A stretch of DNA of 35,559 nucleotides, taken from Paludibacteraceae bacterium. Its GTDB lineage: Bacteria > Bacteroidota > Bacteroidia > Bacteroidales > Paludibacteraceae. Positions 1 to 5,821 of the stretch are shown here, piece after piece. The stretch spans positions 1 through 35,559 of the forward strand of contig JAGCLW010000063.1 of the NCBI GenBank assembly GCA_017646805.1. Direction: 5' to 3'. Below the pieces are notes generated by a model. That model made no database searches. It saw nothing but the letters and a program-made list of their open reading frames with translations, and had not been told where the DNA came from. Each line of letters opens with the position of its first letter. Positions within the stretch are counted from its first letter, which is position 1. A program made the position numbers and the translations under genes.

Positions 1-1291
1 CTCCGTTTAGGAAATATCTTGTGCCGTCTTTCTCGATATAGATTATTCCGTTGCGGTCAATGATTTTCTTCACCTCGCTCTTTTCTACTGTGTTTTCTAC
101 TGTGGCTTCATTCACGCCAGTGGCAGGAATGGCTTGTATGTTTGTGAAATTCTCCCAGTCTTCTGCTCTTTCGTATGCATTAACGCTTCCAGCTGGCACA
201 TACAGAGGAATGTTGTAATCTGGCATATCTAAAAAACCGTTGGCGTAGCCATACTCGTTGACACATAACGGAGGGTTTGTTGCTTCCACTGTCATGCTTG
301 TCAGTCCTGTGCAGCCTTCGAACGCAGAATCTCCAATGCTTGTGACGCTGTTCGGGATGGTAATGCTTGTCAATCCTGTGCAGCCTCTGAACGCCTGATA
401 TCCAATGCTTGTCACGTCATTGCCAATTGTTATGCTTGTCAATCCTGTGCAGCCATAGAACGCCTCTCTTCCAATGCTTGTGACGCTGTTCGGAATCTCA
501 ACACTTGTCAACTTGCTGCATTTGCAGAACGCAAAATCTCCAATGCTTGTGACGCCATTGCCAATTGTTACGCTTGTCAGTCCTGTGCAGCCTCTGAACG
601 CATACTCGCCAATGCTTGTGACGCTGTTCGGGATGGTAATGTTTGTCAGTCCTGTGCAGCCATAGAACGCAAAATCTCCAATGCTTGTGACGCCATTGCC
701 AATTGTTACGCTTGTCAGTCCTGTGCAGTCTTCGAACGCAGCATTTCCAATGCTTGTGACGCTGTTCGGAATGGTAACGCTTGTCAGTCCTGTGCAGTCA
801 TAGAACGCCCCTCTTCTAATGCTTGTGACGCTGTTTGGGATGGTGACGCTTCCAGTTTTTCCCGGTGGACATATTATTAATGTCTTCTTGTCTTTGCTGT
901 ACAAAACTCCGTCTATTGAAGCGTAGTTTAAGTTGTCTTCTGCAACATTTATGCTTGTCAATCCTGTGCAGCCATCGAACGCATCTTCTCCAATGCTTGT
1001 GACACTGTTCGGGATGGTAATGCTCGTCAGTCCTGTGCAGTCACGGAACGCGGCATATCCAATGCTTGTGACGCCATTTTCTATTACAACCTTTTTGATA
1101 TCTGAACTATAAGTACTCCATGGAACATTTGATGAATCATAATCTTTCATATCTCCCGTTCCGCTGATAGTAAGTGTGCCGGTGGATGACACATAAGAGT
1201 AAGTCACATTACTGCCGCACTTGCCGCTTGCGTCTGCCCATGCGAGGGTTGTGGCGCATATTGCCACAATTAATGTAAATAATTTTTTCAT
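1..1291 (-). CDS. BspA-like leucine-rich repeat surface protein (3' end cut by window)
   Basis: Secreted or surface repeat protein of the BspA (LRR_5) type; such proteins in Bacteroidetes are often adhesins or surface scaffolds, but the ligand here is unknown. The ATG at 1291 opens a signal peptide ([19 protein letters not shown]). A short region follows ([20 protein letters not shown], typical of the BspA N-terminus), then ten LRR units of about 23 residues built on [14 protein letters not shown]-x-x-AF-x-x-CTG. The second unit is enlarged by a segment containing [14 protein letters not shown]. After the repeats comes [17 protein letters not shown], a usual end of such arrays, then a tail [15 protein letters not shown] that resembles the short C-terminal tail of many Bacteroidales surface proteins. 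About 430 codons are present; the stop lies just outside, probably within a few tens of codons. The gene is far downstream of the folded leader at 1601-1756, which may govern it. Confidence 0.9.
   Translation of the reverse strand, partial: MKKLFTLIVAICATTLAWADASGKCGSNVTYSYVSSTGTLTISGTGDMKDYDSSNVPWSTYSSDIKKVVIENGVTSIGYAAFRDCTGLTSITIPNSVTSIGEDAFDGCTGLTSINVAEDNLNYASIDGVLYSKDKKTLIICPPGKTGSVTIPNSVTSIRRGAFYDCTGLTSVTIPNSVTSIGNAAFEDCTGLTSVTIGNGVTSIGDFAFYGCTGLTNITIPNSVTSIGEYAFRGCTGLTSVTIGNGVTSIGDFAFCKCSKLTSVEIPNSVTSIGREAFYGCTGLTSITIGNDVTSIGYQAFRGCTGLTSITIPNSVTSIGDSAFEGCTGLTSMTVEATNPPLCVNEYGYANGFLDMPDYNIPLYVPAGSVNAYERAEDWENFTNIQAIPATGVNEATVENTVEKSEVKKIIDRNGIIYIEKDGTRYFLNG
299..848 (-). repeat. Tandem 69-bp LRR-coding repeats
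   Basis: Eight near-identical 69-bp units encode the 23-residue LRR modules of the BspA-like protein. For example the string gtgcag recurs at exactly 69-bp spacing (about 310 and 379). Two further units lie at about 955-1100, separated by an enlarged unit. Units alternate between TIPNS and TIGNG/TIGND endings. The DNA identity is high enough that copy number could change by slippage or recombination. Confidence 0.85.
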
Positions 1292-1445
1292 GTTTTTAAA
1301 ATTTTAGATTTTTGAAATTCAGTTGTTATGGTTGTTTAATGATTAAATTCGTCTTCAAATTAAAGAGTCATTGATTTCTTTTAAATAAGAAAATTTGCCT
1401 ACCTTGGTTGTGCTTAATATGCTCATAACTATTAAGATTGTTTTG

Positions 1446-1499
1446 CCTACTCTTTATCGGATTTTCGGCTTGCTCCGTCCTACTCGTTTCGTTTTTCGG
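1446..1499. repeat. Degenerate direct repeat upstream of the BspA-like gene
   Basis: Two related blocks, 1446-1468 (cctactctttatcggattttcgg) in short form cctactc...tttcgg and 1479-1499 with the same ends cctactcg...tttcgg, lie 33 bases apart. A third cctacc motif occurs at about 1399. A small perfect hairpin (aggttg/caacct, 1545-1557) is nearby. The rest of 1292-1600 holds no convincing gene. The block looks like part of a non-coding repeat family, but no second copy exists in the window to prove it. Confidence 0.4.
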
Positions 1500-1600
1500 T
1501 TACACGTTGCTTCTTTTTTGCAGAATGCAATAACACCATTTTTTAGGTTGCCAACCTTCTAAGGCACACAGTTGTTTTTAGTTACGCTCGTCAATAGCTT

Positions 1601-1664
1601 AAAAAAAATCGACCAAACACCAAAAAGAAACGTGGACATTCTCGTCTACATCCCGGGTGTTTGG
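1601..1664 (-). terminator. Minus-strand intrinsic terminator (possibly conditional)
   Basis: On the minus strand ccaaacacc (1664-1656) pairs with ggtgtttgg (1621-1613), 9 of 9 bases. It is followed by TCGA and eight T (1608-1601). The 34-base loop contains a smaller imperfect stem (1644-1649 with 1632-1637). There is no oligo-T on the other side, so it acts on minus-strand transcripts only. It sits 310 bases upstream of the BspA-like start codon. Confidence 0.55.
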
Positions 1665-1756
1665 CCTAACCCTCAATCTCAGACAAGAAATGCCCACGTT
1701 ATTAACGCAGGCATTCGTAACTGTCGTCTGAGATTGATTCCTTCGGTGGCCAAACT
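1601..1756 (-). ncRNA. Candidate structured leader RNA or attenuator
   Basis: Read on the minus strand, this block folds in two competing ways. A first hairpin has a perfect 12-bp stem (1726-1737 with 1673-1684) extended by inner pairs (1710-1715 with 1689-1694). The segment 1656-1666 (ggccaaacacc on the minus strand) can pair upstream with gtttggcc at 1748-1755, or downstream with ggtgtttgg at 1613-1621. Only the second pairing makes a stem followed by eight T. The loop of the first hairpin (1694-1700) is complementary over 7 bases to the loop of the terminator stem (1629-1635). This arrangement is seen in the sequence; a regulatory role is inferred. It could instead be a DNA-level element such as a mobile-element end. 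Confidence 0.45.
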
Positions 1757-1877
1757 TTAGGATGTTTTCAGAACAGCAACGAACGCTATGATTACTAATA
1801 TTTTATTCTATTCTATTTCAATATTCTATCTCGTTTTGTTACACAATTATTTATGTTTGAAAAATTTTTAATGGAAT

Positions 1878-1946
1878 TTACATTTTTGCTTTAGCAGCTT
1901 CTTTCATATCGGAAAATGCTTTTTTGAAAAAATTTATAACCTTCAT
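1878..1946 (-). CDS. Possible micro-ORF, 22 residues (30 from an upstream ATG)
   Basis: A very small reading frame codes for MKVINFFKKAFSDMKEAAKA and two more residues, then stops. An in-frame ATG at 1970 would add eight residues. It lies 24-48 bases downstream of a perfect minus-strand -7 box (1994-2001), so it would be the first thing translated from that transcript. The peptide is lysine-rich and could form an amphipathic helix. It resembles the N-terminus of small Bacteroidales proteins of the form MK..KxFFxxMKExAKAQ, but that resemblance is from memory. It could be a real micropeptide, a leader peptide for the folded RNA downstream, or the stump of a decayed gene. Confidence 0.4.
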   Translation of the reverse strand: MKVINFFKKAFSDMKEAAKAKM

Positions 1947-1993
1947 AATCTTAATTTTAAAATGAGGCATAAAAATTTTTTGAGTACAACACA

Positions 1994-2001
1994 CAAAGAT
2001 A
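1994..2001 (-). promoter_or_regulatory. Minus-strand -7 box (TATCTTTG)
   Basis: The minus strand reads TATCTTTGT here, identical to the -7 boxes of rimP and thrA in this window. No clear TTTG -33 element was found 19-21 bases upstream. Transcription would start near 1987 and run through the micro-ORF, the folded block and, if not terminated, the BspA-like gene. Confidence 0.5.
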
Positions 2002-2078
2002 CTTTTTCTTTTCGATAAAAAAAATGTTTGATATAAAAATATTCATTTCCCTTTTTTAGCGGTGTTTTTTGTTAAATA

Positions 2079-2110
2079 TTTGTTTTTTTCAAAAAATATT
2101 CTCACTTTTG
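2079..2110 (+). promoter_or_regulatory. Likely promoter of the OmpA/TPR lipoprotein gene
   Basis: TTTG at 2079-2082 and CACTTTTG at 2103-2110 are separated by 20 bases, the usual -33/-7 spacing of Bacteroides promoters. The first two bases of the -7 box deviate (CA instead of TA). Confidence 0.4.
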
Positions 2111-2197
2111 CAAATTGAATGATTTTTAGTGCTTTTGAGGCATTATTTTTGTAAAAAAACGCGAAAAGATAAATAACAAAATAAACATTCTATTTTT

Positions 2198-3895
2198 ATG
2201 AAAAAGAATTTATTGATGGCGATTGCCACTCTTGCCCTTGTTTTTTCTTTCTCAGCATGTAAGAAAATGGGCTCGCTCTCTCAAGAGTATTTCAAAGTAG
2301 AACCAGCCGTTCTTGAAGCAAAAGGAGGTATGGTTAATGCGAAAATTTCAGGAACATTCCCTGAAAAGTATTTTAAGAAAAAAGCAACAGTAGTTCTTAC
2401 TCCGATTATCAAATATAATGGTACGGAAGAACGTCTTAATCCTGCTACATTCCAAGGAGAAGGAGTGCTTGGAAACAACAAGAAAATTTCTTACAAAGCA
2501 GGAGGAACATATACTCATCGTATAGAGTTTGAATTCAAACCAGGAATGGAAAAAGCGGAACTTTTCTTGGAATTTGAAGTTCAAATGGGAAGCAAGACAG
2601 AAAAACTTCCTGCAGTAAAAGTGGCAGATGGAATCAATTGCACTTACATGCTTGCTAAAGGAGAAATGATGAAACCTGCTTTTGCAGAAAATGAATTTCA
2701 ACGTACTATCGTTTCAGCACAAGAAGCCGACATCAATTTCCTTGTTGCACAAGCAAATATTCGCTCGTCAGAATTGAATAAAGATGAAATTGTTGCACTT
2801 ACAAATAAATTGCAAGAAGTGTCGAATACCGAAGGATCTTCTATTACTGCAGTTGAAATTTCAGGATATGCGTCTCCAGAAGGTTCTCTCGGATTGAACA
2901 CATCTCTTGCAGAACGTCGTGAGCAAGTTGCGGTTGATTACATCAACAAGCAAATGAAAAAATTGCAATCGGCAGTAGAAATAGATTCTCGTTATACTGC
3001 AGAAGACTGGGAAGGATTCCAACAATTGGTTTCTAATTCTTCTATTCAAGATAAAGAATTGATTTTGAATGTATTGTCTCAATTTTCAGATCCAGAACAA
3101 CGTGAAATGGAAATTCGTAAATTGTCGGCTGCATTCAAAGCTCTTGCAACAGACATTCTTCCTCAACTTCGTCGTTCAAAAATGAAAGTTTCGTTCGAAC
3201 TTTCAGGAAAAACAGACGAACAACTTGTTTCCGGAGCAAAAACAGCAGCAGATTCTATGACAGTAGAAGAATTGCTTTATGCAGGAACTTTGGTTAATTC
3301 GGCAGACGAAAAAGTAGAAATTTATTCAAAAGCGGCAGAACTTTATCCAGAAGATTGGCGTACAATTAACAATTTAGGAGCTGCAAAATTCCTTCAAGGA
3401 AATATAGATGAAGCAGAACAATTGTTCTCTAAAGCAATTGACATGAATTCTTCAGCAAAAGAAACAAATTATAACTGGGGAGTTACAAAATTGACTAAAG
3501 GTGAAGTGAAAATTGCAGAATCTTTCCTTGGAAAAGCAGCCGGAATCGGAGATATGCTTGATGCTGCTCTTGGTGTAATTTACCTTCATAAAGGAGATTA
3601 CGGTGCAGCAACTAAGGCTTTGAATAAAGATAAATCAAATAATAATGCAATTGCAAAATTGGTTGTGAAAGATGTAGCTTCGGCACAAGCAATTCTTGCA
3701 GAAGTAGAAACTCCAACGGCACTTACAGCATATCTTAAAGCGATTGCATTTGCTCGTCAAGGAGACAAAGCGTCTGCATTGTCAAATCTTAAAGAAGCAG
3801 CAACAAAAGATGCAGATCTTAAAGCTCGTGCAGCGGTAGATATTGAATTTGCTAAATATCGTGAAGATGCAGAATTTGCATCAATTGTAAAATAA
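2198..3895 (+). CDS. OmpA-like outer-membrane lipoprotein with TPR region
   Basis: Envelope lipoprotein of 565 residues. It starts with a lipoprotein signal peptide (MKKNLLMAIATLALVFSFSA, lipidated Cys21). The next residues are KKMGS, without the acidic cluster associated with surface export in Bacteroidetes, so the mature protein probably faces the periplasm. Residues about 30-150 look like a beta-rich domain. Residues about 190-345 carry an OmpA-type peptidoglycan-binding core with ISGYASPEGS and a LAERR helix, interrupted by an insertion. From about 355 on there are TPR-like helices (NNLGAAKFLQGNIDEAEQLF; NWGVTKLTKGEVKIAESFL). It stands alone between its own promoter and a terminator. Its exact role is not known; a cell-wall-anchored scaffold is the simplest reading. 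The family assignment is firm at domain level only. Confidence 0.85.
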   Translation: MKKNLLMAIATLALVFSFSACKKMGSLSQEYFKVEPAVLEAKGGMVNAKISGTFPEKYFKKKATVVLTPIIKYNGTEERLNPATFQGEGVLGNNKKISYKAGGTYTHRIEFEFKPGMEKAELFLEFEVQMGSKTEKLPAVKVADGINCTYMLAKGEMMKPAFAENEFQRTIVSAQEADINFLVAQANIRSSELNKDEIVALTNKLQEVSNTEGSSITAVEISGYASPEGSLGLNTSLAERREQVAVDYINKQMKKLQSAVEIDSRYTAEDWEGFQQLVSNSSIQDKELILNVLSQFSDPEQREMEIRKLSAAFKALATDILPQLRRSKMKVSFELSGKTDEQLVSGAKTAADSMTVEELLYAGTLVNSADEKVEIYSKAAELYPEDWRTINNLGAAKFLQGNIDEAEQLFSKAIDMNSSAKETNYNWGVTKLTKGEVKIAESFLGKAAGIGDMLDAALGVIYLHKGDYGAATKALNKDKSNNNAIAKLVVKDVASAQAILAEVETPTALTAYLKAIAFARQGDKASALSNLKEAATKDADLKARAAVDIEFAKYREDAEFASIVK

Positions 3896-3923
3896 TCTGT
3901 AAGTTTTTTCTATGAAAAACAGG

Positions 3924-3962
3924 AGAAAGGGTGATAATTTTGTATCACTCTTTCTTTTTTTT
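3924..3962 (+). terminator. Intrinsic terminator after the OmpA/TPR gene
   Basis: Stem agaaagggtgata (3924-3936) pairs with tatcactctttct (3943-3955) with one G-T pair, followed by a run of T to 3962. Confidence 0.85.
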
Positions 3963-3974
3963 GTAAAAAAACAC

Positions 3975-3982
3975 TATCTTTG
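3975..3982 (+). promoter_or_regulatory. -7 box of the rimP-nusA-infB-suf operon
   Basis: TATCTTTG is a perfect match to the Bacteroides -7 consensus TAnnTTTG. No good -33 element is visible because the preceding terminator occupies that position. The transcript should start near 3989, so translation must begin at the ATG at 4055 rather than at the TTG at 3980. Confidence 0.65.
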
Positions 3983-4010
3983 TACCCGAAAGATGAGTTA
4001 AACGAAGGGA

Positions 4011-4042
4011 AGAGACGCAGAATGTTGCGTCTCTCTCTTTTT
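4011..4042 (+). terminator. Terminator-like hairpin in the rimP leader
   Basis: Perfect 9-bp stem agagacgca (4011-4019) with tgcgtctct (4026-4034), a 6-base loop, then ctctttttatt. It lies between the operon promoter and rimP, so it could act as an attenuator of an operon that itself encodes NusA. It also resembles a palindromic repeat with gagacgca/tgcgtctc arms recalled from other Bacteroidetes, so a repeat-element origin is equally possible. Confidence 0.55.
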
Positions 4043-4054
4043 ATTATAGTTTTT

Positions 4055-4516
4055 ATGGATAAAATATTATTGGTTCAGACAATAGAAGAAGCAATCAAGA
4101 ATACAGATTATTTTTTGGTAGATGTGCGTATTTTGCCAGGAAATGAAGTGATTGTTGAAATTGACAATAAATCGGGAGTTGATTTAGATTTTTGTGCTGC
4201 ATTGAATCGTAAGATAGAAGCAGTGTTTGATCGAGATGTTGAGGATTATTCTTTGGAAGTGGGAAGTGCCGGTCTGACAGCTCCATTCAAAGTTAGAGGA
4301 CAATATGAGAAAAATTTAAATAACACGGTTGAAGTTCTTACGAAAGATGGAAGGAAGTTGTATGGAGTGCTTGTTGCAGTGGAAGATTCTTTATTTACGA
4401 TAGAAATGGAGAAGAAAATTAAGCCTGAAGGGGCTAAAAAGAAAATACTCGTAAAAGAACAAGAATCTTTTGCTTATGATGCGGTAAAGTATGTTAAATA
4501 TGATTTTAAAGTATAA
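4055..4516 (+). CDS. rimP: Ribosome maturation factor RimP
   Basis: Cytoplasmic factor needed for maturation of the 30S subunit. The protein has 153 residues from the ATG at 4055 (MDKILLVQTIEEAI), close to the usual RimP length. The N-terminal alpha/beta domain contains the conserved pattern VDVRILPGNEVIVEIDNKSG followed by DFCAALNRKIEAVFD. The segment YSLEVGSAGLTAPF matches the RimP signature (LEVSSPGL.RPL). The C-terminal part is the small SH3-like domain. A longer frame could begin at a TTG at 3980, but that codon overlaps the -7 box. Position ahead of nusA and infB is the near-universal context of rimP and confirms the call. Confidence 0.93.
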   Translation: MDKILLVQTIEEAIKNTDYFLVDVRILPGNEVIVEIDNKSGVDLDFCAALNRKIEAVFDRDVEDYSLEVGSAGLTAPFKVRGQYEKNLNNTVEVLTKDGRKLYGVLVAVEDSLFTIEMEKKIKPEGAKKKILVKEQESFAYDAVKYVKYDFKV

Positions 4517-4541
4517 ATTTGATAAATATCTATAAATAATC

Positions 4542-5792
4542 ATGGCGAAAAAAGAAACAGTAAACTTGGTTGAGACTTTTGCTGAGTTTAAAGAACAAAA
4601 AAACATTGATCATTCTACTCTTATTGGTGTTTTAGAAGAATCTATTCGTAAAGTTATTATTAATTTGTTTGGTTCAGACGAAAATTATGACATTGTCATC
4701 AATCCAGGTAAGGGAGATTTTCAAATTATGCGTAGTCGTGTGGTTGTTGCCGACGATGAATTAGAAGATGAAAACAAACAAATTTCTTTGTCTGAAGCAC
4801 GTAAAATTGATGAAGATTTTGAAGTTGGAGAAGATGTTTCTGATGAAGTTAATTTTCTTAGTTTTGGACGTCGTGCAGTGATTATCCTTCGTCAAACATT
4901 GGCGTCAAAAGTGCTTGAATTGCAAAAGGATAGTCTTTATACAAAGTATAGCGAAAAGGTCGGAAAAATTGTTTCGGGAGAAGTTTATCAATTGTGGAAA
5001 AAAGAAATTCTTATTTTGGATGATGACCACAACGAAATGTTGCTTCCTAAATCAGAACAAATACCTACCGACCATTTTAAGAAAGGAGATATTGTTCGTG
5101 CAGTAGTGGCAAAAGTGGATAATAATCATAATAATCCTAAAATTATTTTGTCTCGTACAACACCTCTTTTTCTCGAACGTTTGTTTGAACTTGAAGTTCC
5201 GGAAATTCAAGAAGGTCTTATCACAATCAAAGCTATTGCACGTATCCCAGGAGAACGTGCTAAGGTGGCGGTAGAATCGTATGATTCAAATATAGATCCG
5301 GTAGGAGCTAGCGTTGGTGTAAAAGGAGCTCGAATTCATGGTATTGTGAGAGAATTGAAAAACGAAAATATTGATGTTTTGAATTATTCAGAAAATGTAA
5401 GTTTGTTTATTTCTCGTGCATTGGCTCCTGCAAAAATATCTTCGATTCGTTTGAATGAAGAAGAAAAGAAAGCAGAAATTTATCTTCAACCGGAAGAAGT
5501 TTCTTTGGCAATCGGAAAAGGCGGAGCGAATATTAAATTGGCATCAATGCTTTGTGGATATACACTTGATGTTTTCCGTGAATTGGACGATCAAGAAGAA
5601 GATGATATTTATCTTGACGAGTTTAAAGATGAGATTGACGAATGGGTGATAGATGCGGTTAAAGCAATCGGTCTTGATACGGCTCGATCTGTTCTTTCTA
5701 TGCCAAGAGAAGCTTTAATAGAGCGTGCCGATTTGGAAGAAGAAACTGTAGATAATTTGCTTGAAATACTTCGTGCAGAATTAGAAGACTAA
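4542..5792 (+). CDS. nusA: Transcription termination/antitermination protein NusA
   Basis: Binds RNA polymerase and RNA to modulate pausing, termination and antitermination. The 416 residues hold, in order: the N-terminal polymerase-binding domain (ending about 125), the S1 domain (about 135-200, VGKIVSGEVYQLWKKEILIL), a first KH domain with DPVGASVGVKGARIHGI, and a second KH domain with AIGKGGANIKLASMLCGY. A short helical C-terminus follows (TARSVLSMPREALIERADLE), lacking the double acidic repeats of the E. coli protein, as is usual in this phylum. It lies 25 bases after rimP and 29 bases before infB. Its own operon leader contains a terminator-like hairpin, which would allow feedback. Confidence 0.97.
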   Translation: MAKKETVNLVETFAEFKEQKNIDHSTLIGVLEESIRKVIINLFGSDENYDIVINPGKGDFQIMRSRVVVADDELEDENKQISLSEARKIDEDFEVGEDVSDEVNFLSFGRRAVIILRQTLASKVLELQKDSLYTKYSEKVGKIVSGEVYQLWKKEILILDDDHNEMLLPKSEQIPTDHFKKGDIVRAVVAKVDNNHNNPKIILSRTTPLFLERLFELEVPEIQEGLITIKAIARIPGERAKVAVESYDSNIDPVGASVGVKGARIHGIVRELKNENIDVLNYSENVSLFISRALAPAKISSIRLNEEEKKAEIYLQPEEVSLAIGKGGANIKLASMLCGYTLDVFRELDDQEEDDIYLDEFKDEIDEWVIDAVKAIGLDTARSVLSMPREALIERADLEEETVDNLLEILRAELED

Positions 5793-5821
5793 TTTTTATA
5801 AACCCCTTTGCTTAATACTTG

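Noticed and set aside
474-665. Plus-strand reading frame of 63 codons
   Set aside because: It is the antisense of the LRR repeats of the BspA-like gene; its repetitive sequence only reflects the 69-bp units.
1480-1539. Minus-strand mini-ORF (MVLLHSAKKKQRVTEKRNE)
   Set aside because: Short, without promoter, inside degenerate repeats; no support that it is translated.
1572-1760. Plus-strand reading frame of 62 codons
   Set aside because: It runs through the folded inverted-repeat block and its sequence is dictated by those repeats; no recognisable protein, promoter or conserved motif.
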